Positions 1-8,834 of a stretch of 64,000 nucleotides of DNA are shown piece by piece. Every line of letters starts with the position of its first letter. Positions within the stretch are counted from its first letter, which is position 1. The position numbers and the translations under genes were made by a program. The notes under the pieces were generated by a model that saw only the letters and a program-made list of their open reading frames with translations, was not told the DNA's origin and did no database searches. This stretch comes from Salinibacter grassmerensis (GTDB taxonomy: Bacteria > Bacteroidota > Rhodothermia > Rhodothermales > Salinibacteraceae): assembly GCF_947077765.1 (NCBI RefSeq), contig NZ_CAMTTF010000002.1, positions 124,001 through 188,000 on the forward strand, given 5' to 3'.

Positions 1-232
1 CCGCGTGAGCCCGCCGAAGCCGACGTGCTGAGGGAGGGAGGAGTGGTGCCCGAATCACGCGCACCGCGCTTTCGGGGAAGGGAGGTGTGGCGCGGTGACG
101 CGCGAAAATCGACCGGGAGGAACACTGAATTTCTCCCGATGGTTCAATTTCCACTCACTTACGTCTCAAAAATAACAAGACGCGGCGCTCTGGACGGCCG
201 TTTGTCCAGGAGCGTGCGCGAGCCCCTAGCGT

Positions 233-1663
233 ATGGAACGCACGGACCTGACGCGGATCGACGAGTTCACATGGGAAATTCCCCAGTCGTTCCAGGACGC
301 AATGCGGGTGCCCGTGCGCATCCTCGCGAGTGAGAATCTCATCGACGAGATTCTCGAGCGAAAGGCCATTGATCAGGCCATTCGCACCTCGATGCTATCC
401 GGGCTGGTGGGACACCTCGTGGTGATGCCCGATGTCTACAGTGGGCAGGGGGCACCGGTGGGCATCGTGGCCGTGTCGAAGTGGCCGGTGGGCACCATTG
501 CGCCCGGTGCCATCGGGCACGACATCAACGCGGGCGTCCGGCTGCTGGGGTCGGACATCAAGGCGGAGGAGGCGGAGGGCAACTTCGACGCCCTCGCTGA
601 CGCCCTGAAGGATCACATCCCGAGCGGGACGGACGCAGAAGGGTCCATCTCACTCAACAAGAGCGAGGTCGACCACGTTGCCCAGTCTGGTGCCCAGTGG
701 GCCCTGCGCAAAGACATGGCGCAGCAGGATGACCTCGTCCGCGCCGAGGAGGGGGGGCGCCTCAACGAGGCGGACCCGAAGAAGGTGAGTGAGGCGGCCC
801 GGTCGATCGGAGCGCAGCAGCTTGGGACGCTCGGGGGCGGGGAGCACTTCATCGAGATTCACTCCGTGGAGGAGGTCTTCAACCGCGCGGCGGCCGTCAC
901 AATGGGACTCAAGGAGGGCACCCTTGTCGCCCAAATTCACTGCGGCTCCCGTGGGTACGGACGTCAGGTCTGTGCCGACTACATCGAGCGGTTCCAGGAG
1001 GTGGCGCCGTCGTACGACGTCGATCCGCCGGACCCGAATTTGGCGTCGGTGCCGCTCGACTCAGGGGAGGCCGAAGACTACATGGGGGCGATGCGGGCCG
1101 CGGCCAACTACGCCTACGCCAACCGCCAGGTGCTGGCCCACCGCGTCCGTGAGGTGTTCGACGACCTGCTTGACGGATCCGGTCAGCGGCTCAAGACGGT
1201 CTACGACGTGGCCCACAACCTAGGGCAGGTGGAGATGCATCAGGTCGACGGCAAGCACATGCGCTGCTACGTCCACCGCAAGGGGGCGGCGCGCGCCTTC
1301 GGCCCCGGCACGCCAGGCATCTCGCTTCCGTACCGCGCCCTGGGACAGCCGGTGCTGGTCCCTGGAAGCATGGGCGAGACCTCGTGGGTCATGCTGGCCA
1401 CCCGCGACGCCATGCAGAAGAGCTTCGGGTCGGCCTGCCACGGCGCCGGACGGACCATGAGCCGCCACGAGGCAAACCACCAGGCCGAGCCGGTGCCGCT
1501 CGAGGGGGACGGAGATGGCGTCGCCGTCCGGTCCGGCGACGGATCAGCGTCCGCCGGCGTCCAGCTCAAGGAAAACATCGGCGGAGTCGTGGAGACGGTA
1601 GCCGGGTCGCGACTCGCCGGCAAGGTGGCGCGACTGGAGCCCCTCGCCGTCATGCACGGATAA
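233..1663 (+). CDS. rtcB: RtcB-family RNA ligase paralogue with altered active site
   Basis: 476 aa, the usual RtcB length. RtcB joins RNA 2',3'-cyclic phosphate or 3'-phosphate ends to 5'-OH ends using Mn2+ and GTP. Family motifs run in order: MPDVYSG (65-71), GHDINAGVR (95-103), GGGEHFIE (201-208), HCGSRG (236-241), the YDVAHN block with His328, and CHGAGR (402-407), whose His403 corresponds to the guanylylated histidine. Several positions deviate. The Cys of the usual D-I-x-C-G motif is Ala100, the His of the usual MPDVH motif is Tyr69, and the Asn of the usual GNHF motif is Glu204. The C-terminus ends in MHG rather than the usual KG. The nucleotidyl-accepting His is kept but a metal ligand is lost, so the chemistry may differ from classical ligation. 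No archease or RtcA neighbour is visible. The ATG at 233 gives a complete N-terminus; an overlapping frame starting at 25 is not supported. Confidence 0.9.
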   Translation: MERTDLTRIDEFTWEIPQSFQDAMRVPVRILASENLIDEILERKAIDQAIRTSMLSGLVGHLVVMPDVYSGQGAPVGIVAVSKWPVGTIAPGAIGHDINAGVRLLGSDIKAEEAEGNFDALADALKDHIPSGTDAEGSISLNKSEVDHVAQSGAQWALRKDMAQQDDLVRAEEGGRLNEADPKKVSEAARSIGAQQLGTLGGGEHFIEIHSVEEVFNRAAAVTMGLKEGTLVAQIHCGSRGYGRQVCADYIERFQEVAPSYDVDPPDPNLASVPLDSGEAEDYMGAMRAAANYAYANRQVLAHRVREVFDDLLDGSGQRLKTVYDVAHNLGQVEMHQVDGKHMRCYVHRKGAARAFGPGTPGISLPYRALGQPVLVPGSMGETSWVMLATRDAMQKSFGSACHGAGRTMSRHEANHQAEPVPLEGDGDGVAVRSGDGSASAGVQLKENIGGVVETVAGSRLAGKVARLEPLAVMHG

Positions 1664-1903
1664 ATCCCTGGGCGTCTCCAGGCCACCGCTCCTTCTCTGT
1701 CTCGGCCGCGGGTCCCATGTGGGCTCGCCGTGGCAGGCAGGGCGTGCGAGTGGCCGAAGAGATGTGAACCTGTTGAACCAGTCCCTCTTTTTCCGAGAGG
1801 GTAATAGGACAGGGCCTCACATCGGAAGCGTACCGTGCTTGGTGTCGTATAGGCAACTCAGGTTTATTCCAGTTCTCCTCCCCACTTAACTCTTCCTGTT
1901 CCC

Positions 1904-2644
1904 ATGTCTGACTCCGACCCTGAAGGCCCATCCCTCCTCGTCGTCGAGGATGACAGCGAGCTTAGCACGAGTCTTCTGCTCTACCTAGAATCCGAGGGCT
2001 ACGAGGTGACGCTTGCCGAGACGGGGGAAACGGCCCTGGATGAGGCCACGCGGTTGCCGGGGTACGACCTCATCGTTCTCGATGCAAAACTGCCCGACCT
2101 CAGTGGCTTCGAGGTGCTCCGACAGTCCCGCGACGATGGCGTCCGCACGCCGGTGCTCATGCTCACGGGCCTCGGGGACCACGAGCACAAGATGCGGGGC
2201 TTTCAGGTGGGGGCCGACGACTACTTGACGAAGCCGTTCGAGACGGAGGAGCTGGTGGCACGGATCGACGTGCTGCTTCGTCGGGAGGCGGAGGCGACCG
2301 ACGAAACCGGAACGTTTCAGGTCGGGGGGCTCCGCGTGGATCTCGAAGAAGACGATGTCTCGCGGGGCGGAGAACCCGTCGACCTCACAGATCTGGAGTA
2401 CAAACTGCTCGCCTACCTGCTGCGTCGGCGCGGCCGCACGGCCACCCGGGAGCAAATTCTTCGCGACGTGTGGGACCTGCCCACTGAGGTGGAGACGCGC
2501 ACCATCGACCGGCACGTCAACGCCCTCCGCGACGTCATGGACGGCGAGGAGGAGGACGAGTGGCCCATCCAGAGCGTATACGGGATCGGGTACAAGTTGG
2601 AGGGCGCCGAGCGGACGACGGAGTCCGAGCAGGAGACGGTGTAG
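1904..2644 (+). CDS. OmpR/PhoB-type response regulator
   Basis: 246 aa two-domain DNA-binding response regulator. The receiver domain (about 10-125) has the acidic pocket E15-D16-D17, the phosphoacceptor Asp60 in a VLDAKLPD context, and the conserved Lys of the LTKPF loop. A winged-helix effector domain (about 140-235) follows, with the typical RTIDRHVNALR recognition-helix region and the YGIGYK end. The 240 bases upstream hold no other gene. It converges with a second OmpR-type regulator on the other strand (30 bases between stops), and no histidine kinase is adjacent, so the partner is unknown. The acidic linker and tail fit a halophile. Confidence 0.93.
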   Translation: MSDSDPEGPSLLVVEDDSELSTSLLLYLESEGYEVTLAETGETALDEATRLPGYDLIVLDAKLPDLSGFEVLRQSRDDGVRTPVLMLTGLGDHEHKMRGFQVGADDYLTKPFETEELVARIDVLLRREAEATDETGTFQVGGLRVDLEEDDVSRGGEPVDLTDLEYKLLAYLLRRRGRTATREQILRDVWDLPTEVETRTIDRHVNALRDVMDGEEEDEWPIQSVYGIGYKLEGAERTTESEQETV

Positions 2645-2674
2645 GCAACCGTCCCGCTGGGCCGATCAGGTGGA

Positions 2675-3385
2675 CTACTCGTCGTCGAACCGATAGCCAA
2701 TGCCGTAGACCGTCTCGATGTAGGTAGGGTCGGACGGGTCCGGCTCAATCTTCTTGCGGACCGAGGCCATGTGGCGGTCAATCGTCCGTGTGATGATGTT
2801 TTCGTCGATGCCCCAGACGTCCCGCAGCAACTGCTTGCGCGTGACGGTACGGCCCTTGTGCTGGATGAGGTAGCGCAGAATGTCGAACTCCAGGGCCGTG
2901 AAGTTGAGCTCGTCGTCGTCTCGGTAGGCCTCGTGGGTCGAGAAATTCACCTCTACGTCCCCAATCTCGTAGACGTCCATCGGGGCCTCGGCGGGCGGCA
3001 TGGTGCGCTGGAGGATGGCCTTCACCCGGGCCGCCAGCTCTTCTACATTGAACGGCTTGGTGACGTAGTCGTCCGCCCCGAGGCCGAACCCCTTCAACTT
3101 TGATTCCTGCTCGCCACGGCCCGTAATCATGAGAACGGGGGCGCTGAAGCCCATCTCCTGCGACTCCTTGAGCACCTCAAAGCCGTCCTTTCCGGGCAGC
3201 ATTACGTCGAGCAGGACAACATCACACTTGTCCATGTCCTTCATTTTCTGAAGGGCCGCTTCCCCGTCCTCGGCTGTGTCTACCTCGTAGTCTTCGAGTT
3301 CGAAATACTCTTCGAGCCCCATGAGGATGTCGGTATCGTCCTCCACAATCAACATGTGGTAGGTGCGGTCCGTCGTCGTCGGCAT
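2675..3385 (-). CDS. OmpR/PhoB-type response regulator
   Basis: 236 aa. The receiver domain (about 11-125) carries E15-D16-D17, phosphoacceptor Asp60 (VLLDVMLPGKDG) and the Lys of YVTKPF. The C-terminal winged helix (about 140-232) includes the RTIDRHMASVRKK helix and the YGIGYRF end. It is monocistronic and convergent with the regulator that ends at 2644. No kinase lies beside it. The upstream 245 bases (3386-3630), shared with the divergent M42 peptidase gene, hold a small GGTCCC/GGGACC inverted repeat at 3471-3485 of unknown meaning. An internal Met at codon 11 could also be the start, but the 236-aa form is the usual family length. Confidence 0.92.
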   Translation of the reverse strand: MPTTTDRTYHMLIVEDDTDILMGLEEYFELEDYEVDTAEDGEAALQKMKDMDKCDVVLLDVMLPGKDGFEVLKESQEMGFSAPVLMITGRGEQESKLKGFGLGADDYVTKPFNVEELAARVKAILQRTMPPAEAPMDVYEIGDVEVNFSTHEAYRDDDELNFTALEFDILRYLIQHKGRTVTRKQLLRDVWGIDENIITRTIDRHMASVRKKIEPDPSDPTYIETVYGIGYRFDDE

Positions 3386-3630
3386 GACTGGAAGGGTGGG
3401 TCGGGGAAGAGAGAAATCGCGAAGTGGGCGTCCGAGAAGTGATCATAACATAGCTCTGTCTTTTCGTTTTGGTCCCGCGGGGACCGGTGAGGCTGTGACG
3501 GTCGGGTTGGAAACCGTCGGGCCCGCCAAAATTTGGCGTGTGCTTTGGACACCGCGTGGGGACGCCCCGTATGAGAGAATGCTACTTGACCTAATCTCTG
3601 CGATCCCACTCACCCATCCTCTTTGCCTGC

Positions 3631-4701
3631 ATGACCGACGACGCGCAATCGTTCTTCTTCGATCTTCTCGACACCCCGAGCCCCACCGGGTTCGAGGCCC
3701 CCGGTCAGCGCGTGTGGACCGAGTATGTGCGCGACCACGCCGACGCGGTGGAGACCGACGCATACGGGACGGCCTGGGCCCGACTGGAGGGCACGGCCGA
3801 CGACGCCCCGAGCGTCATGCTCGACGCGCACGCCGACGAGATCGGGTTCATGGTGCGCCACATCACCGACGACGGCTTTATCTACATCAACCGCATCGGC
3901 GGGTCCGACCGCGCCATTGCGCGGGGACTGCGTGTGCGCATCCTGGGGGACGACGGACCGGTCACCGGCGTGGTGGGCAACACGGCCATCCACATCCGTG
4001 ACACCAAGAACGAGAAGGTGCCCAAGGTGCACGAGCTGTTCGTGGACATCGGGGCCGAGGACGAGGAGGCGGTGCATGACCGCGGCATTCGGGTAGGGCA
4101 CCCGATGGTGTTCGACGTGGGCCCGACCGAGTTGACCGACACCCGCATCACCGCTCGCGCCATCGACAACCGGCTCGGCGGCTTTATCCTCGCGCAGGCC
4201 GTGGCGCGACTTGCCGAGGATCGGCCGGCGTGGCAGGTGCAGGCCGCCAACTCGGTGCAGGAAGAGATCGGCGGACACGGGGCGAAGATGATCACGCACC
4301 GTCTCAATCCCGACGCCGCCGTTGCGTTCGACGTGACCCACGCCACGGACTCGCCGGGCATCAGCAGCACCAAGCACGGCGATGTTGAGCTCGGGGAGGG
4401 GCCGACCGTGACGCACGGCACGTCCAACCACCCGCAGCTCGTGGAGCGCGTCATCGAGGTGGCCGACGCCGAGGACATTCCGCTCCAGCACGAGCCCAGC
4501 AGCCGCCGCACCGGCACCGACACCGACTCCATCTTTAAGACCCGCAGCGGCGTGCCCAGCGTGCTTCTGTCTGTGCCGCTCCGCTACATGCACTCGACCG
4601 TCGAGGTGGTCGACACCGACGACATCGAGCACTGCGTGCAGCTCTACGCGGCGCTCGTGCGTTCCTTCGGGGCGGACGAAGAGTTTGGCGTCTCGCTGTA
4701 G
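3631..4701 (+). CDS. M42 family glutamyl aminopeptidase / cellulase M-type metallopeptidase
   Basis: 356 aa, typical of the M42 family: large oligomeric cytosolic aminopeptidases that trim peptides using two metal ions. Visible ligands and catalytic residues are His67 and Asp69 (DAHADEIGF), the bridging Asp179 (AIDNRLGG), the Glu211-Glu212 pair (QEEIGGHG) that supplies the general base, Asp234 (FDVTH) and a C-terminal His in the RYMHSTVE segment. There is no signal peptide. The gene ends 16 bases before the stop of the convergent DAHP synthase gene. Substrate preference (Glu/Asp, Leu or broad) cannot be read from the sequence. Confidence 0.93.
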   Translation: MTDDAQSFFFDLLDTPSPTGFEAPGQRVWTEYVRDHADAVETDAYGTAWARLEGTADDAPSVMLDAHADEIGFMVRHITDDGFIYINRIGGSDRAIARGLRVRILGDDGPVTGVVGNTAIHIRDTKNEKVPKVHELFVDIGAEDEEAVHDRGIRVGHPMVFDVGPTELTDTRITARAIDNRLGGFILAQAVARLAEDRPAWQVQAANSVQEEIGGHGAKMITHRLNPDAAVAFDVTHATDSPGISSTKHGDVELGEGPTVTHGTSNHPQLVERVIEVADAEDIPLQHEPSSRRTGTDTDSIFKTRSGVPSVLLSVPLRYMHSTVEVVDTDDIEHCVQLYAALVRSFGADEEFGVSL

Positions 4702-4717
4702 GCGTCCGGCGGCGGGC

Positions 4718-6076
4718 CTACCCGTGCAGCTGGCGGTACTTGCGGACGATGCTGAAGGCCATTTCGAGAGACTGCTCGTAGTTGAGCCGCGGGTCGACGT
4801 GCGACTCGTAGGCCCGCCCGAGGTCGGCCTCGCTCAGCCCACGAGCCCCGCCGATGCACTCGGTCACGTCCCTGCCGGTGAGCTCGAAGTGCACGCCGCC
4901 CAGGTGCGACCCCTCGGCCGCGTGGACGTCGAGGGCCTGTTCCAGCTCGCCCAGGATGTTGTCGAAGTGGCGCGTCTTGGTGCCGTCGTCGGTCGTCTCG
5001 GTGTTGCCGTGCATCGGGTCCGCGATCCACAGGACCGACTGGCCGGTGGACTGGACGGCTTCAATAAGTCCCGGCAGCTTGTCGCCGATGGCATCGGCCC
5101 CCAGACGAGAGATGAGCGTGAGCTTGCCTGGCTCGTCCTCGGGGTCGAGCGTGCGGACCAGGGTTTTGAGCTTGGAGGGCGTCATGGCCGGCCCCACCTT
5201 GAGGCCCACAGGATTTTCGATGCCACGGGCGTACTCCACGTGGGCATTCTCGATCTGATTGGTGCGCTTGCCCACCCACGGCAGGTGCGTGCCGAGGTTG
5301 TAGATGCCGTCCTTGTGTGGAACGGAGCGGGAGAGGGCCTCCTCGTAGGCCAGCAGCAGCGCCTCGTGGCTCGTGTAGAACGTGACGCTTTCGAGGGAGT
5401 CGAGCTCCTGTTCGGTCACGGCCTCGACGAAGTCAATCGTATCCCCGATCGCGTCGACGAGGGCGTGGTACTCCTCCGCGAGCGGCGAGTGGTCCATGAA
5501 GTCGAGGTCCCAGTACTCCGGGTGCCGGAGGTCCGCGAAGCCCCCCTCGGCGAGGGCCCGCACGAGGTTGAGGGTGAGGGACGAGCTGGAGTAGGCCTCC
5601 ACCATCCGTTGCGGGTCCGGATGGCGCGCCTCCGCCGAAAATTCGGGGCCATTGACGATGTCGCCCCGGTAGCTGGGCAGCGTCGTGCCGTCGCGCGTCT
5701 CGGTGTCCGAGGAGCGCGGCTTGGCGTACTGCCCCGCAAAGCGCCCGACCCGCACGATGCTCGTGTTGAGCCCGTAGGTGAGCACGAGGCTCATCTGCAT
5801 CAGAATCTTGAGCCGGCCCGTGATAACGTCGGCCCGGCAGTTGCCGAACGACTCGGCACACTCGCCGCCCTGCAGCAGGAACCGGTTGCCCTGCGCGGCC
5901 CGGGCAATCTCCGCCTTGAGGTTCTCAACCTCCCACGATGTGACGAGTGGCGGGAGGGCCGAGACGTGGTCAAGCTTCTCCTCCAGCGCCGCCTCGTCGG
6001 GATAGGTGGGCTGCTGGAGGGCGTCTTTTTCGCGCCAGGAGTGAAGCGACCAGTCCTGAATGGCAGGCTCAGACAT
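4718..6076 (-). CDS. Class II 3-deoxy-7-phosphoheptulonate (DAHP) synthase
   Basis: 452 aa with the ATG at 6076. The frame stays open far upstream, but similarity begins at MSEPAIQDW. The enzyme condenses phosphoenolpyruvate and erythrose 4-phosphate, the first step of the shikimate pathway. Class II marks are the WSLHSW start, GNRFLLQGGECAESF with the metal-ligand Cys73, KPRSSDTE, a GDIVNG-type loop, WVGKRTN, GLKVGPAM, LISRLGAD, WIADPMHGNT with a metal His, and HLGGVHFELTG. Length is close to plant and actinobacterial class II enzymes. It stands alone with no other aro gene adjacent. Which amino acid inhibits it is not evident. Confidence 0.95.
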   Translation of the reverse strand: MSEPAIQDWSLHSWREKDALQQPTYPDEAALEEKLDHVSALPPLVTSWEVENLKAEIARAAQGNRFLLQGGECAESFGNCRADVITGRLKILMQMSLVLTYGLNTSIVRVGRFAGQYAKPRSSDTETRDGTTLPSYRGDIVNGPEFSAEARHPDPQRMVEAYSSSSLTLNLVRALAEGGFADLRHPEYWDLDFMDHSPLAEEYHALVDAIGDTIDFVEAVTEQELDSLESVTFYTSHEALLLAYEEALSRSVPHKDGIYNLGTHLPWVGKRTNQIENAHVEYARGIENPVGLKVGPAMTPSKLKTLVRTLDPEDEPGKLTLISRLGADAIGDKLPGLIEAVQSTGQSVLWIADPMHGNTETTDDGTKTRHFDNILGELEQALDVHAAEGSHLGGVHFELTGRDVTECIGGARGLSEADLGRAYESHVDPRLNYEQSLEMAFSIVRKYRQLHG

Positions 6077-6274
6077 AGGCAAGAGGATGTTCGTACGACA
6101 GTGATTACATGCACAACGAACCCCGCCGCGCACACGTTTCTGAAAATGCGGGTGGCGACACAGGCCGGAGATGAGGGGAATAACCATTCGCGCCGCGTCC
6201 CTGTAACGATACGTACTACTTGACCGACGAACCTGAAGAAGAACCTGTTTCGCAAACCACCAACCAGTCTGCTC

Positions 6275-7012
6275 GTGACGACCACTGCTGAGAAACGCAT
6301 TCTGCTCGTCGAAGACGACGACGACATCGCGGATCTGCTGGAGCTGCACCTCACCGACGAGGGGCACGCGGTCGAGGTGGTTGGGGACGGCGACGACGGG
6401 CTGGAGCGCGCGTTGAACGAGGCGTACGACCTGATTGTCCTCGACATCATGCTGCCCGGCACCGATGGCTTCGACATCTGCCGCCGGCTGCGGCAAGAGA
6501 AGTGCCCGACGCCCGTCCTCATGGTGACGGCCAAGACCGAAGAGGTGGACAAGGTGCTGGGACTGGAGCTCGGGGCCGACGATTACATCACCAAGCCGTT
6601 CAGCATCCGCGAGGTGCTGGCCCGAGTGAAGGCCATCTTTCGACGGGTAGAAGTCGATCAGGAAGTGCAGGCGGAGGACGAGGGGACTCCCATCGAGCTT
6701 GGGGAGGTCGTGGTTGAGCCAGAGAAGCGCAAGGTGACGGTCGGCGACGAGCCCGTTGACCTCACGAGCAAGGAGTTTGAGCTGCTGCTTCTTTTTGCTC
6801 AGCACCCGGGGCGTGCCTTCAGCCGCGACGAGCTGCTGGACGAGGTGTGGGGCTACCAGTATAGCGGCTACAGCCACACCGTGAACACCCACATCAACCG
6901 CCTCCGCAACAAGATTGAGCCGGACCCCTCCGAGCCCCGCTACGTGAAGACGGTGTGGGGCGTGGGCTACCGGTTTGCCGAGCCGGAAGAATTGACGGCG
7001 AGTGATGCGTAA
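6275..7012 (+). CDS. OmpR-type response regulator paired with the downstream kinase
   Basis: 245 aa from a GTG start; no in-frame ATG precedes the receiver domain. The receiver domain (8-125) has E13-D14-D15, phosphoacceptor Asp57 (IVLDIMLPG) and the TKPF Lys. The winged helix (about 140-236) ends in VWGVGYRF. The acidic linker between them (around 130-145) contains several Glu. The sensor kinase gene begins 142 bases downstream on the same strand, so the two probably form a two-component pair; the signal is unknown. It is transcribed divergently from DAHP synthase across a 198-base gap. Confidence 0.93.
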   Translation: MTTTAEKRILLVEDDDDIADLLELHLTDEGHAVEVVGDGDDGLERALNEAYDLIVLDIMLPGTDGFDICRRLRQEKCPTPVLMVTAKTEEVDKVLGLELGADDYITKPFSIREVLARVKAIFRRVEVDQEVQAEDEGTPIELGEVVVEPEKRKVTVGDEPVDLTSKEFELLLLFAQHPGRAFSRDELLDEVWGYQYSGYSHTVNTHINRLRNKIEPDPSEPRYVKTVWGVGYRFAEPEELTASDA

Positions 7013-7154
7013 GGAATGACGACCGGTACGTGAAAAGTGATGGGTGAGCGTCTCCGAACCCATGCTCTGATCCCCAGAACTACGCACGCTGTCGTCCTCG
7101 GCCCCCATTCGCTTCGGCACTCTCGTTTCACATCCCCACGCATCAGCCTTCCCC

Positions 7155-8627
7155 ATGCTCAACAGCTTCTACGCCAAGCTGAGCGCCCTCTTCCTCGTGC
7201 TGATCGTGGGGCTCGGGGTCATCCTTGCCACCTTTGGGGTGCGGGCCGCCGGGCAATACGCCAACGAGGTGGAGCAGAAGCTCAACCGCACCCTGGCGGA
7301 GGAGATGGTCCCCCGCTTCGAGCCGCACCTGAAAGACAGCATCGACACGGAGGCGATCGAGGCGACCATCCAGGACATGACCGGCATCAACCGGCGCATC
7401 GAGATCTACCTGCTGGAGCGCGACGGGACCCTGAAGGCGTCGTTCGCGGTGCCCGACGCCCGGATCGAGCAGCGCCGCATCGACCTTGCGCCCGTGCGCC
7501 AGTTCATGGAGGGCGGGGACCTTCCCGTACTCGGCGACGACCCGATGGCCGCGGGGACGGGGAAGCCGTTCTCGGCCGCCCGCATCGAGATTATGGGCAA
7601 TGCGGGCTGCTACCTCTACGTCATTCTGGGTAGTGAGCAGTACGCTTCGGTGGCCAGCATGGTGGGGGAGAGCTACATCCTGCAGACGGCCCTCTGGGGC
7701 CTCGGGCTCGTCATCCTCGTGACGGCCGGGGTGGGCCTGCTGCTGTTTCGGCGCCTGACGCAGCGCCTGCGGGCCATGCAGGACGCAGTGGCCGATTTTG
7801 AGGCGGGCGCGTACGGGCGCCGCGTGGACGTGGCCTCGAACGACGAGATCGGGCGGCTTGGCACGTGCTTCAACCGCATGGCCGACAACCTGGAAGAGAC
7901 CATGGAGGAGTTGCAGCAGGCCGACCGCATGCGGCGTGAACTGGTCGCGAACGTGTCGCATGACCTGCGCAGTCCCATCGCGTCCATTCAGGGATACCTG
8001 GAGACCGTTCACATGAAGGACGGCGATCTCGCCTCGCAGGAGCGCCAGCGATACGTGAAGACGGCTCTCCGGAATACGAAACGCCTCAACACGCTCGTGA
8101 ACGAGCTCTTTGAGCTGTCGAAGCTGGAGACGAAGCAGGTCGAGCCGACGATCGAGTCGTTCCCTATCGCCGAGCTCGTGCAGGACGTGGCGATGCAGTA
8201 CGAGCCCCGGGCCGAGGGGCAGGCGGTCGACCTGCGCCACGACCTGCCGGAGCGCCACGCCCGTGTGGAGGCCGATATCGGTCTCGTGGAGCGGGCCCTG
8301 TCCAACCTCATCGACAACGCCATCCACTACACCCCCGAGGGAGGTGAGGTCCGCGTTCGGCTCGACAATGGGCAGGGAGAGGTCTGTGTGGAGGTGGAGG
8401 ACACGGGGCCCGGCATTCCGCCGGACGACCTGCCGCACATCTTCGAGCGCTTCTACCGGGTCGACAAGAGCCGGGATCGGGACAAAGGGGGGGCGGGCCT
8501 CGGCCTCGCCATCGCGAAGACGATCCTGGAGCTCCACGAGCGCACCCTGGAAGTGGACAGTACAGTGGGAGAGGGGACTATTTTCCGGTTCCGTCTACCT
8601 GTAGAGGAAGATGTGCAACCGGCGTGA
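7155..8627 (+). CDS. Membrane sensor histidine kinase (HAMP-HisKA-HATPase)
   Basis: 490 aa. The first transmembrane segment is at about 7-27 and a periplasmic sensor region of about 150 residues follows. The second transmembrane helix is at about 177-198, then HAMP (about 199-250), a HisKA dimerisation domain with phosphoacceptor His269 (NVSHDLRSP), and a C-terminal HATPase domain with N-box (SNLIDNAIHY), DTGPGIPPDD and GAGLGLAIAK motifs. It autophosphorylates and most likely passes phosphate to the OmpR-type regulator encoded just upstream. The periplasmic domain has no motif that names its ligand. Confidence 0.94.
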   Translation: MLNSFYAKLSALFLVLIVGLGVILATFGVRAAGQYANEVEQKLNRTLAEEMVPRFEPHLKDSIDTEAIEATIQDMTGINRRIEIYLLERDGTLKASFAVPDARIEQRRIDLAPVRQFMEGGDLPVLGDDPMAAGTGKPFSAARIEIMGNAGCYLYVILGSEQYASVASMVGESYILQTALWGLGLVILVTAGVGLLLFRRLTQRLRAMQDAVADFEAGAYGRRVDVASNDEIGRLGTCFNRMADNLEETMEELQQADRMRRELVANVSHDLRSPIASIQGYLETVHMKDGDLASQERQRYVKTALRNTKRLNTLVNELFELSKLETKQVEPTIESFPIAELVQDVAMQYEPRAEGQAVDLRHDLPERHARVEADIGLVERALSNLIDNAIHYTPEGGEVRVRLDNGQGEVCVEVEDTGPGIPPDDLPHIFERFYRVDKSRDRDKGGAGLGLAIAKTILELHERTLEVDSTVGEGTIFRFRLPVEEDVQPA

Positions 8628-8834
8628 CGCCCGGCCGGGGAAAGACGCGATCGCGAGGGTGCTTTTATAGAACTGTTAGACTTTGTGATGCGGACGTGAG
8701 AAGATCTGCGTCTTCCGTGACGATTTTCGTCCGGACGACGGGGAAATTAGGCATGTACTTTTAGGAGGAGGCCCCCAAAGGAAGCCTCCGCTCATTTCGC
8801 ATGCTCTTCCTTCTTCCGATCCGCACTCAGCATC

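Noticed and set aside
3471-3485. GGTCCC-GCG-GGGACC inverted repeat as an operator or terminator
   Set aside because: Short GC palindromes are common at this composition and there is no supporting position or T-run; kept only as a remark in the regulator entry.
4685-6223. A 512-codon open frame on the + strand opposite the DAHP synthase gene
   Set aside because: It is the antisense of a clearly homologous gene; long antisense frames are expected at this GC content and it shows no domain.
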